Of a DNA stretch of 36,737 nt, positions 8,851-16,258 are shown in pieces. The notes beneath the pieces were generated by a model, which had not been told where the DNA came from, did not search any database, and saw nothing but the letters and a program-made list of their open reading frames with translations. The position numbers were made by a program, and so were the translations under genes. The stretch is from an uncultured Clostridia bacterium (GTDB taxonomy: Bacteria; Bacillota; Clostridia; TANB77; CAG-508). The stretch is taken from positions 1 to 36,737 of the forward strand of contig CALXFF010000019.1 of the NCBI GenBank assembly GCA_944387525.1, written 5' to 3'. The stretch's first letter is position 1, and each line of letters starts with the position of its first letter.

Positions 8851-8966
8851 AAAAAGTGTCGCATTGGGGACGTTTCTCATGCGACATTTTTTGTTAAGAT
8901 ATTATATAAAATTAATTTTTTATGCTAAATGTCGCATGAGAAACGTCCCCAATGCGACACTTTTTT
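8850..8966. repeat. BIME-like pair of inverted REP-type hairpins between convergent genes
   Basis: A perfect 40-bp inverted repeat (8850-8889 with 8927-8966) surrounds a 37-nt AT-rich centre. Each arm is itself a hairpin: TGTCGCAT, a 14-nt loop containing TGGGGACG, then ATGCGACA. Two palindromic units in inverted orientation form the classic BIME plan. The unit is much richer in G+C than its surroundings. Runs of A and T at both ends let it act as a bidirectional terminator. Its last base is the first base of the smpB stop codon. A partial copy of the loop motif occurs at 12304-12312. Confidence 0.72.
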
Positions 8967-9418
8967 CAATCCCTGCTTTTTATAGCGTGTTGAATTCTTC
9001 GTTCAGCATCTTTTTTAGCCAAATCTTGTCTTTTATCATACAATTTTTTTCCTTTACCTATACCAAGTTCTAGCTTAACAAAACCACCTTTAAAATATAG
9101 AGAAATAGGGACAAGACTATAACCTTTTTGTTTTGTTAATCCTATCAATTTATTAATTTCTCTTTTATTTAACAAAAGCTTTCTGTTTCTTAAAGGGTCT
9201 TTATTAAAAATATTCCCGTGTTCATATGGACTTATATGCATACCAACAACAAATACTTCTCCATTTTTTATAATTGCATAGCAGTCTTTCATATTGACTT
9301 TTCCACTTCTAATAGATTTTATTTCCGTACCAGATAAAACAATTCCAGCTTCTAATTTGTTTTCGATTGTATAGTTATGATATGCAGTTGGATTTTTAGC
9401 AACTAACTTTGTATTCAT
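8966..9418 (-). CDS. smpB: SsrA-binding protein SmpB
   Basis: Partner of tmRNA in rescue of stalled ribosomes, 150 residues, normal family length. The conserved N-terminal [32 protein letters not shown] and PYEHGN segments and the basic C-terminal tail ([18 protein letters not shown]) are all present. A near-consensus promoter lies upstream on the minus strand. The stop codon overlaps the edge of the BIME-like repeat. No ssrA gene is visible in the window. Confidence 0.95.
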   Translation of the reverse strand: MNTKLVAKNPTAYHNYTIENKLEAGIVLSGTEIKSIRSGKVNMKDCYAIIKNGEVFVVGMHISPYEHGNIFNKDPLRNRKLLLNKREINKLIGLTKQKGYSLVPISLYFKGGFVKLELGIGKGKKLYDKRQDLAKKDAERRIQHAIKSRD

Positions 9419-9453
9419 AATACTAACCTCTCTTATAACATAAATTTTAGAAT

Positions 9454-9482
9454 ATTATATCATAAGATAGGGGAATAGTAAA
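9454..9482 (-). promoter_or_regulatory. Sigma-A promoter of smpB
   Basis: Read on the minus strand: TTTACT (9482-9477), a 17-base spacer, TATAAT (9459-9454), about 36 bases before the start codon. Confidence 0.6.
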
Positions 9483-9513
9483 AGAAAAAACTCTGTTAAA
9501 CACAGAATTTTTT
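9483..9513 (-). terminator. Terminator of the Ala/Asn/Asp-rich membrane protein gene
   Basis: Short stem TCTGT/ACAGA with A- and T-runs on both sides, lying between the stop codon at 9539 and the smpB promoter. Confidence 0.55.
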
Positions 9514-9538
9514 CCAAATAACAAAAGTAATCATTTAA

Positions 9539-10030
9539 TTAATCTTTGTCATCATAATTAGAAGAACGCATTTGCATTGAATAATACCATACTAATGCAA
9601 CAATAGCGATAGCTGCAATACCTATAATAAGCCAAGTCCACATAGTTGCATTCATACCCATTAGAGTAGAACCTTCTGCGTTAGTTCTAGTAGCAGTGTA
9701 ATTACCATTTCTAGAAGAGAACATTTCATTATTAGTATCTTTAGCAGTATTATTATTATCTCCTTCAGTTTTTATTCTATTCATAGTATCACCTGCCATG
9801 TTTCCAACAGAATCAGTAGCATTTTGTGCCATATTTCCCATAGTATTTGTAGCATCTTTAGTAGCATTTGAAACATCACCTGCAGCATCTTCTACAGCAT
9901 TTTCAGCACCACCAACTACATTTCTAACACCATCTACTGCATCATTTACCATATCATTTGCAAAACATACAGTAAAAGAGAATATAGCTGCAATAAGAAT
10001 ACTTAAAACAATTGCTAATTTCTTATACAT
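9539..10030 (-). CDS. Exported Ala/Asn/Asp-rich helical protein with C-terminal membrane anchor
   Basis: Hypothetical protein of 163 residues. An N-terminal signal sequence (about 1-24, ending in CFAN) is followed by a repetitive low-complexity region (about 25-90) rich in Ala, Asn, Asp, Val and Met, with recurring units such as NAVEDAAGDVSNATKDATNT. Then comes a polar spacer, one hydrophobic helix (about 133-152) and a short charged tail. Spacing of Ala and Val at 3-4 residue intervals suggests an amphipathic helix. AGGAGG lies 8-9 bases before the ATG. No catalytic motif is visible; a surface or envelope structural role is a guess. Confidence 0.75.
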   Translation of the reverse strand: MYKKLAIVLSILIAAIFSFTVCFANDMVNDAVDGVRNVVGGAENAVEDAAGDVSNATKDATNTMGNMAQNATDSVGNMAGDTMNRIKTEGDNNNTAKDTNNEMFSSRNGNYTATRTNAEGSTLMGMNATMWTWLIIGIAAIAIVALVWYYSMQMRSSNYDDKD

Positions 10031-10181
10031 AATAAAATCCTCCTATAAAAAATTATATTGCATATTAAATGAAATACTAATATTAGTATGAAATTTTGAA
10101 ATAGAAATATACATGAAAAATTTGTTATGTATTTTTGTAAAACATTGTTTTTAATTATAAAAATGAAAATTTTATAAATAA

Positions 10182-10220
10182 AAAAAATCTAGTTATAAAA
10201 TCCGAACTAGATTTTTTATT
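10182..10220 (-). terminator. Bidirectional-looking terminator of the Ser/Asn-rich protein gene
   Basis: Stem AATCTAGTT/AACTAGATT with a 10-nt loop, an A-run on the left and a T-run on the right. It lies just after the stop at 10244 on the minus strand. Confidence 0.7.
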
Positions 10221-10243
10221 TACTTAAATTATTATTTTTTTGA

Positions 10244-10684
10244 TTATCTTTTTAACCTAATTAAAATAGCAATTGCAAGTAATATTAATAATACACCAAT
10301 AACAATTATCAAAATATTAAGAATATCAGAAACTTCTAATTCATTTGTAGAAGTTGAAGTCGTACTAGTAACATTTGCTGAACTACTACCACTTGATGTA
10401 GAGTTGCTAGAAGAATAAGCAGAATTACTATTAGAACTGTTATAATTTGAACTGTTAGAAGTATTAGAATTACTAGATGAATTAGTTTCATTAGTGCTAC
10501 TAGCATTTGAATTATCAGAATCTGTATTTGTATCAGCATTATTATCATTTTGACTATCTGCTGTTAAATCACTTGGTGTATTTGTATCGTCAGTTAAATC
10601 CAAATCAACTGCATAACAAAAATTAAACATAAAAACAAATAAAAATATTCCCATTAAAATAATTACTTTTTTTAGTTGCAACAT
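10244..10684 (-). CDS. Exported Ser/Asn/Thr-rich low-complexity protein with C-terminal membrane anchor
   Basis: Hypothetical protein of 146 residues. A signal sequence (about 1-25, ending in CYA) is followed by an acidic Asp/Thr segment, then about 60 residues that are almost only Ser, Asn and Thr. After that come one hydrophobic helix (about 120-142) and a basic tail (RLKR). The layout resembles a membrane-tethered linker or a heavily modified stalk. A GGAGG-like site lies upstream of the ATG. It lies next to another small exported anchored protein on the same strand. Function unknown. Confidence 0.7.
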   Translation of the reverse strand: MLQLKKVIILMGIFLFVFMFNFCYAVDLDLTDDTNTPSDLTADSQNDNNADTNTDSDNSNASSTNETNSSSNSNTSNSSNYNSSNSNSAYSSSNSTSSGSSSANVTSTTSTSTNELEVSDILNILIIVIGVLLILLAIAILIRLKR

Positions 10685-10798
10685 ATTATTACCTCCATCA
10701 TTTGTTAATTATTATATCCACAACATATTAATTTACTTATATAATAATATCAAAACAAAAATAAAATGTCTAGTAAATATTAAAAAATTATTAAAAAA

Positions 10799-10827
10799 GT
10801 GACAAATATGAAAAAAAGTGGTAAAAT
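10799..10827 (+). promoter_or_regulatory. Putative promoter of the CmpB-family gene
   Basis: GTGACA (10799-10804), 17 bases, TAAAAT (10822-10827), about 45 bases before the start codon. Confidence 0.5.
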
Positions 10828-10875
10828 ATTTAAAAATGATTTTGAAAATATAAAGGAATGAAAATGGGAGAGATT

Positions 10876-11418
10876 ATGATTAAAAAAACTACTAAAGAAA
10901 AAGTAATGGACTATATTGCATATTTTTTCATCTACTCATTTTTAGGATGGATAATAGAAACAATTTATGCATTCATAATACATGGAGGCTTTGTTAAAAG
11001 AGGCTTTCTATTTGGACCAATCTGTCCAATCTATGGATTTGGTGCAGTTATTTTGTTATTAGCTACTAAGAAAATGTATGGAAAACCATTTCAAAAATTT
11101 TTAATAGCAACAGTTTTATTTACTGTATTTGAATATTTAGTTTCACTAATATTTGAAGAAATCTTTGGACTAAGATGGTGGGATTATTCAAATGACTTTT
11201 TAAATATTCAAGGAAGAGTAAGTCTGATGTATACTATATTTTGGGGATTAATAGGATTAATTTTATTAGAAAAATTACATCCTTTGATTGAAAATCTTAT
11301 TCAAAAAATAGAAGTCAAAATAAAAACCAATGCAAAATTAATGATAGTATATGTATTAATTGGAATTTTAATACTAGATTTTGTTTTATCTAGTTTAAAA
11401 TATTTAAATATTTTTTAA
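10876..11418 (+). CDS. CmpB-family (putative ABC transporter type IV permease) membrane protein
   Basis: Integral membrane protein of 180 residues with about five hydrophobic segments. The family signatures are clear: FLGWIIETIYA, the short loop with GFLFGPICPIYGFG, and LRWWDYS in the middle, followed by a G-R-V-S turn. The family is annotated as a putative ABC permease, but no ATPase is adjacent and the biochemical role is uncertain. Three in-frame ATGs are possible (10858, 10864, 10876); 10876 is chosen because GGGAG lies 5 bases before it. A second, longer member occurs at 30808-31707. The next gene starts about 20 bases downstream, suggesting an operon. Confidence 0.8.
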   Translation: MIKKTTKEKVMDYIAYFFIYSFLGWIIETIYAFIIHGGFVKRGFLFGPICPIYGFGAVILLLATKKMYGKPFQKFLIATVLFTVFEYLVSLIFEEIFGLRWWDYSNDFLNIQGRVSLMYTIFWGLIGLILLEKLHPLIENLIQKIEVKIKTNAKLMIVYVLIGILILDFVLSSLKYLNIF

Positions 11419-11439
11419 AATTTGAAAGGAGAGAAAAAG

Positions 11440-12300
11440 ATGGATAATATTACATCTTATTTATTCAAAACAAATGCAATTAGATTTTGCGAAGAAAATA
11501 AACCATTTTGGTATACATCTGGGAAAATTGGACCATATTTTATAAATACACATTTTGTGTATGGAAGTGAAAAAGATGCAGTAGATTTACTAAGCTATAT
11601 TGATGAAGCGTTAGCAGATAAAATGACTTTACCTAAAAAAGTATTTGAAAAAGTATTTAAACAATATCAAGAAAATGAAATTTATAAAAATGTCATTGAT
11701 ATTATGAAAAAGTATATAGAAGAAAATATTAGTATTGATGAAATTGATTATATATCAGGTGGAGAAAGAAGAGATTGGTTCTTCTCAAATATATTAGCAT
11801 ATTTATTTAAAAAACCACATATTTCAATATATAAAGATTTGACGACAGTTGTAAGTGATTATAATTTTGAAAATACTAATAAATTAGAAAATATTGAAGG
11901 CAAAAAAGTATTACATATAGCAGATTTAATTACAGTAGCATCAAGTTATATAAGAGCATGGATACCAGCAATTGAAAATTTAGGTGGTAAAATTGTTGCA
12001 TCTTGCTCTGTTGTTGACCGTATGCAAGGTGGAAAAGAAAAAATAGAAGAAAAAGGTATAAAATCATTATCATTAGTTCAAGTTGACAATTCTTTATTTA
12101 AAGAAGCCTTAGAGCTAGGAATTATAAATGAGAATCAAGAAAAAATGTTAGAAAGATTCTTTGAAAATCCAGATAAAACAATGAAAGATTTTCTAGTAAA
12201 TCATCCTGAATTTTTAGAAAATGCACTTAATTCTGACGAGAAAACTAAAAAAAGAGCAAAACTTTTAGTAGAACAAGATTTATATAATTTGAAGGTTTAA
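11440..12300 (+). CDS. Divergent orotate-phosphoribosyltransferase-like protein
   Basis: A 286-residue protein. The N-terminus (TNAIRF..., FWYTSGKIGPYFINTH) matches the orotate phosphoribosyltransferase substrate region, and YISGGERRDWFFS matches the following loop. The PRPP-binding strand-loop is VLHIADLITVASSY (157-170) instead of the usual VLVVEDVITTGGS: one acidic residue and the Thr-Gly pair are replaced. The protein is longer than PyrE (about 200 residues) because of an inserted helical segment (about 45-95) and a C-terminal extension of about 70. AAAGGAGA precedes the ATG at 11440. No pyrimidine genes lie nearby, so a PRTase-fold role outside de novo synthesis is possible. Confidence 0.7.
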   Translation: MDNITSYLFKTNAIRFCEENKPFWYTSGKIGPYFINTHFVYGSEKDAVDLLSYIDEALADKMTLPKKVFEKVFKQYQENEIYKNVIDIMKKYIEENISIDEIDYISGGERRDWFFSNILAYLFKKPHISIYKDLTTVVSDYNFENTNKLENIEGKKVLHIADLITVASSYIRAWIPAIENLGGKIVASCSVVDRMQGGKEKIEEKGIKSLSLVQVDNSLFKEALELGIINENQEKMLERFFENPDKTMKDFLVNHPEFLENALNSDEKTKKRAKLLVEQDLYNLKV

Positions 12301-12442
12301 TGATTTGGGGACGGAGAAAAAATCATGGAAATTAATTTTATAAAATAGAAAACTATTTTTGTATAATTTTTTTGTCATGAAATATAATTTTTGCAAATTT
12401 TTACAAACCATCTAGTATAATCTTCCTAAACTTTTTACAATA

Positions 12443-12680
12443 TTCATTTACTGTACTATAAAGGAGGATGATATACGATGGTTTTTTCTAGATATCTCTA
12501 CTCAAAAGTAGTAGGAGCAAGGACAAAATTTATCTCTTTAGTATTAGAGAGAAATGAGCTTGATTTCTTAGAAGAAAATGGAATCGAGCATTATGAAAAG
12601 AATGGAAAATATATCGTCAATTGTGACCAGTTAAAATCACGTTTCTGTCACTGTTAATTAACGATTCTACAGTAAATGAA
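12443..12680. repeat. 13-bp inverted repeats bracketing a small gene
   Basis: TTCATTTACTGTA at 12443-12455 and its exact complement TACAGTAAATGAA at 12668-12680. The left copy lies in the 5' leader just before the ribosome site; the right copy starts 11 bases after the stop codon. Confidence 0.55.
12478..12657 (+). CDS. Small basic protein with a Cys-rich tail (59 aa), unrecognised
   Basis: Starts at an ATG 10 bases after AAGGAGG, an excellent ribosome site, and ends at TAA 12655-12657. The sequence begins MVFSRYLYSKVVGARTKF, has a mixed charged centre (LERNELDFLEENGIEHYEKN) and ends with C49 and the final residues FCHC (C57, C59). The tail could bind a metal or be redox active. No signal sequence is present. 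The frame is flanked by 13-bp inverted repeats and a strong terminator follows, so it appears to be a single expressed gene. I do not recognise the family. A RiPP-type precursor is conceivable, but no modification enzyme is adjacent. Confidence 0.7.
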   Translation: MVFSRYLYSKVVGARTKFISLVLERNELDFLEENGIEHYEKNGKYIVNCDQLKSRFCHC

Positions 12681-12725
12681 AATTGCTATGTCATATTATG
12701 ATAAGCAAGATAAAAAGTATATATT

Positions 12726-12784
12726 AAAATCGCTATTTGAAATGCTTTTCCAATATATAGAAAACAAGACAAATAGCGATTTTT
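12726..12784. terminator. Bidirectional terminator between the small gene and uvrB
   Basis: Perfect 13-bp stem (12726-12738 with 12771-12783) enclosing 32 nt, with A-run and T-run flanks. It lies between convergent genes. Confidence 0.72.
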
Positions 12785-12807
12785 ACTATATAGTAAGTTA
12801 AACTTTC

Positions 12808-14763
12808 TTATAGTAAGTTTTCTAATTCCTTAATTTTATCACGAAGTTCAGCAGCTTTTTCAAATTCCATTTGGCTTGCATATGCAAGCATTTCGTCAGT
12901 AAGTTTATTGATAGTTTCTTTAATATCATCAGTTTTTTCTAGTTTGAATTCAACACCAATATCTTCAACATTTGTTACTTTAATACTATCACGTACAGAT
13001 TTGTTAATAGTTTTAGGAGTGATGTGATGTTCTTTATTGTATTCTTGTTGGATTTTTCTTCTACGATTAGTTTCAGAAATTGCTTTTTCCATGCTATCAG
13101 TTAATTCATCTGCATACATAATAACAGTACCATCTGTATTTCTTGCAGCACGTCCAATGGTTTGTATTAAAGATCTTTCTGAACGTAAAAATCCTTCTTT
13201 ATCTGCGTCTAATATTGCAACTAGTGATACCTCTGGAATATCTAAACCCTCTCTTAAAAGGTTAATACCAACTAAAACATCAAATTCACCTAAACGTAAA
13301 TTCCTTATAATCTCCATTCTTTCTAGTGCCTTTGTTTCAGAGTGCATATATGTTACTTTTACATCTAGACTTTTTAGATATTCAGTTAAATCTTCAGCCA
13401 TTTTTTTAGTTAATGTTGTTACTAAAACACGTTCTTTTTTCTCAACTCTTAATCGGATTTGTTCTAATAAATCATCAATTTGATTTGCAACAGGTTTAAC
13501 TTCAATTTTAGGATCTAAAAGACCAGTTGGTCTAATGATTTGTTCAACAACATTATTGCCTGAATGTTCTTTTTCGTAATCTGCAGGTGTTGCACTAACA
13601 AAAACAACTTGATTTAGTTTTTGTTCAAATTCTTCGAATTTTAAAGGCCTATTGTCATATGCAGAAGGTAGACGGAAACCATAGTCTATTAAAGATTTTT
13701 TTCTAGCATGGTCACCATTATACATTGCTCTAACTTGAGGAATTGTTGCATGTGATTCGTCAATAAATAAAAGAAAATCCTTTGGAAAATAGTCAAATAG
13801 GGTGTAAGGAGGGCTTCCTTCAGGTCTTCCGCTGATATGTCTTGAATAATTTTCAATACCTGAACAAAATCCGGTTTCTTTCATCATTTCCATATCAAAA
13901 TTTGTTCTTTCTTCAATTCTTTGAGCTTCGATTAATTTATTTTGTGATTTAAAGTATTTTACTCTCTCTTCCATTTCTTGCTCAATTGTAACTAATGCTC
14001 TTTCCATTTTCTCTTTTGTCGTAACATAGTGAGAAGCAGGGGAGATTAGTATATGTTTTCTTGAGCCAATAGGTTTTCCTGTTAAAGGATTAATTTCTGT
14101 TATTTTTTCTATTTCATCACCCCAGAATTCAACTCTAACGGCAGATTCTGATTGGTCAGATGGATATATTTCTACAATATCACCTTTTGCTCTGAAAGTT
14201 CCTCTTTTAAAGTCAATTTCATTTCTTGTATACTGCATTGTTATTAGTTTTTTTAACACAGCATCTCTTGATTTATTCATTCCAGGTCTTAATGAAAGCA
14301 TCATTTCTTGGTAATCAACAGGGTCTCCTAAACCATAGATACATGAAACAGATGCTACGATAATTACGTCTCTTGTTTCGAATAGAGATAATGTAGCAGA
14401 ATGTCTTAATTTATCTATTTCGTCATTTACTGATGAATCTTTCTCAATATATGTGTCAGAAGAGGGAATATAGCTTTCTGGTTGGTAATAGTCATAATAT
14501 GATACAAAATATTCAACATTATTTTCTGGAAAGAACTCTTTGAACTCACTGTATAATTGCCCAGCAAGTGTTTTGTTGTGTGCTAATACAAGTGTTGGTT
14601 TTTGTACTTGTTGGATTACATTTGCCATTGTAAAGGTTTTTCCAGAGCCTGTTACTCCAAGTAATGTTTGGAATTTTTTTCCTTCTTCTATTCCTTTTGA
14701 TAAGTATTCTATTGCTTTTGGTTGGTCTCCTGTTGGTTTGTATTCTGAATGTAATTTAAACAT
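12808..14763 (-). CDS. uvrB: Excinuclease ABC subunit B
   Basis: DNA-damage-verifying helicase of nucleotide excision repair, 651 residues, normal length. Walker A GVTGSGKT lies at 36-43, the beta-hairpin region [15 protein letters not shown] follows, then [11 protein letters not shown] (motif II region), [14 protein letters not shown] and QTIGRAARN, and a C-terminal UVR motif ([17 protein letters not shown]) for contact with UvrC. The start is the ATG at 14763 because AGGAGG lies 6 bases upstream. The longer reading from 14784 would pass through that ribosome site. uvrA and uvrC are not in the window. I see no LexA/DinR box upstream. Confidence 0.97.
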   Translation of the reverse strand: MFKLHSEYKPTGDQPKAIEYLSKGIEEGKKFQTLLGVTGSGKTFTMANVIQQVQKPTLVLAHNKTLAGQLYSEFKEFFPENNVEYFVSYYDYYQPESYIPSSDTYIEKDSSVNDEIDKLRHSATLSLFETRDVIIVASVSCIYGLGDPVDYQEMMLSLRPGMNKSRDAVLKKLITMQYTRNEIDFKRGTFRAKGDIVEIYPSDQSESAVRVEFWGDEIEKITEINPLTGKPIGSRKHILISPASHYVTTKEKMERALVTIEQEMEERVKYFKSQNKLIEAQRIEERTNFDMEMMKETGFCSGIENYSRHISGRPEGSPPYTLFDYFPKDFLLFIDESHATIPQVRAMYNGDHARKKSLIDYGFRLPSAYDNRPLKFEEFEQKLNQVVFVSATPADYEKEHSGNNVVEQIIRPTGLLDPKIEVKPVANQIDDLLEQIRLRVEKKERVLVTTLTKKMAEDLTEYLKSLDVKVTYMHSETKALERMEIIRNLRLGEFDVLVGINLLREGLDIPEVSLVAILDADKEGFLRSERSLIQTIGRAARNTDGTVIMYADELTDSMEKAISETNRRRKIQQEYNKEHHITPKTINKSVRDSIKVTNVEDIGVEFKLEKTDDIKETINKLTDEMLAYASQMEFEKAAELRDKIKELENLL

Positions 14764-14832
14764 GATTTTCCTCCTATTAGTCACTTAAAAAATTCATTAC
14801 TAAATCAATTATATATAGTATATCATAAAAAT

Positions 14833-15225
14833 TTAAAAAGTATATAAATAATGTAAATTTGCATCATTGCCTTCTAGTTTTTCATCAATACGGTTTGCAA
14901 TGTCTATTAGTTTTATTGTTTTTTCTAGATATTCTAGTCTTTTTTGATTTGCCGCGTAACCTTTTAACATGTAGTCTTTTAATATCTTTGTTGCCCACTT
15001 TCTAAATGCAATACCATTATGTTCAAGTTCTCCTTCAGAAAAAATATTTCTTATATGTCTTGATATAACTGACTTATCTCTGCCGAATAATCGCGTCATT
15101 TGTTCTAAGTTTAGCCAAACTGTTTCATCTTTCATGTTTACTTCTAACTTTACATCTTGATTTTCAAAGATAATAATTTCATTTTTTTCATTAGTATTAG
15201 AATTAATTTCTTTGTTTACTACCAT
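14833..15225 (-). pseudogene. RhuM-family remnant with internal deletion and lost C-terminus
   Basis: 130 residues. The N-terminal part (KLEVNMKDETVWLNLEQM, TRLFGRDKSVISRHIRNIF, EGEL) matches RhuM family proteins. From memory of the family, about 40 residues normally follow (a KVCAKFATTA..., YYNLDVIISVGYRV-like block) before the FRKWATKILKDYMLKGYA segment. Here EGELEHN joins GIAFRKWAT directly, keeping frame. The protein then stops soon after KLEGNDA with an unrelated tail (NLHYLYTF), whereas family members are about 300 residues. No good ribosome site precedes the ATG. RhuM-like genes often travel with mobile or defence islands; no such partner survives here. Confidence 0.7.
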
Positions 15226-15398
15226 AATTATACACCCAAAATATTTTTAAAATTTAATCAATCTTATGAATAAAAGTATACCATATAGTTTGTGAAAGTG
15301 CAATATATTTTTATAAAAAATAAATTTCATAAATACTTTTAAATTGATATATATTTATGATAGAATTTAAATAAATTAAGGTTAGTAGGAGGATTAAA

Positions 15399-15533
15399 AT
15401 GATAAATGCAATAGTTTATAAAAGTAAAGCAGGGCATACTAAAAAATATGCAGAGATTTTGAGTACAAGATTAAATTTACCAATTTTAGATATACAAGAA
15501 GCAAAAACAAAATTGAAAAAAATGATAATATAA
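15399..15533 (+). pseudogene. Flavodoxin-like N-terminal remnant (44 codons)
   Basis: Begins MINAIVYKSKAGHTKKYAE, the first strand and FMN phosphate-binding loop of flavodoxin-like proteins (T/S-x-x-G-x-T-x-K-x-A), preceded by a good GTAGGAGGA ribosome site. After LNLPILDIQEAKTK it passes through a Lys-rich stretch and stops at TAA, while flavodoxins need about 140-170 residues. The next gene starts about 40 bases later, so nearly all of the original gene is gone. The leader may still direct translation of the short peptide. It lies next to the RhuM remnant. Confidence 0.6.
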
Positions 15534-15574
15534 GAAAAAATGATAGGAAGAAATTCTAGAAAGAGGGCTAATTT

Positions 15575-16207
15575 ATGGAGCAATATATAAATATGAAAAA
15601 CAAAATAAGTTTTGATAAATTAAAAAAACCAGCACAAATAATAAAAAATGGTGGAATAGTGATATTTCCAACAGAAACAGTATATGGAATAGGAACAAAT
15701 GGATTAGATGAAAATGCAATTAAAAAATTATATGAAGTAAAGCAAAGACCACTAAATAAACCTATAAGCTTGCTAGTTAATAATATAGAAATGGTAGACA
15801 AAATTGCAAAAAATATTACAGAAGTGGAATATAAATTGATGGAAAGATTTTTTCCAGGACCTCTAACAATAATTTTAGAAAAAAGAGATATAGTACCAGA
15901 TATATTAACATCAAACACAAATACCATAGGAATACGTATGCCAAGTGGAGAAATAGCAAAAAAATTGATTGAATTTGCAGGTGTACCAATTGCTACATCA
16001 AGTAGTAACATTTCAGGTAATCCAAGTGGAACAAATATAACTGATATAAAAAAGGATTTTGAAGGAAAAGTAGATTGCTTTATTGATAATGGCGAAAGTG
16101 AATTAGGTATTCCATCAACTGTTATAAGAATAATTGATAATATACCTTATATATTAAGACAAGGGGTAATTTCAGAAGAAGAAATAAGAAAAGTTATTGC
16201 AAATTAA
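15575..16207 (+). CDS. tsaC: L-threonylcarbamoyladenylate synthase (TsaC/Sua5 family)
   Basis: Makes threonylcarbamoyl-AMP from threonine, bicarbonate and ATP for the t6A modification at position 37 of ANN-decoding tRNAs. The 210 residues form a single YrdC domain. Conserved blocks are GGIVIFPTETVYGIG, KLYEVKQRPLNKPISLLV, RFFPGPLTIILE, TIGIRMPSG and the ATSSSNISGNPSGT motif, ending ILRQGVISEEEIRKV. There is no C-terminal Sua5 domain, so it is TsaC-length with a Sua5/YwlC-like end. The ribosome site (AGAGGG) is modest. The other t6A genes (tsaB, D, E) are not in the window. Confidence 0.93.
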   Translation: MEQYINMKNKISFDKLKKPAQIIKNGGIVIFPTETVYGIGTNGLDENAIKKLYEVKQRPLNKPISLLVNNIEMVDKIAKNITEVEYKLMERFFPGPLTIILEKRDIVPDILTSNTNTIGIRMPSGEIAKKLIEFAGVPIATSSSNISGNPSGTNITDIKKDFEGKVDCFIDNGESELGIPSTVIRIIDNIPYILRQGVISEEEIRKVIAN

Positions 16208-16258
16208 TTACCGTTTTGTTAAAATAAAAATGAAATAAATAATGAGGGGATGAATCAA

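Noticed and set aside
8966-9540. Possible tmRNA (ssrA) gene next to smpB
   Set aside because: No tag-peptide reading frame, no tRNA-like ends and no suitable space; flanking DNA is accounted for by repeats, promoter and terminator.
9798-10091. Plus-strand frame opposite the Ala/Asn/Asp-rich protein
   Set aside because: It is the antisense reading of a low-complexity gene that has a clear ribosome site, signal sequence and anchor on the minus strand.
14764-14832. SOS (LexA/DinR) box upstream of uvrB
   Set aside because: No CGAAC-N4-GTTCG-like palindrome was found in the short upstream gap.
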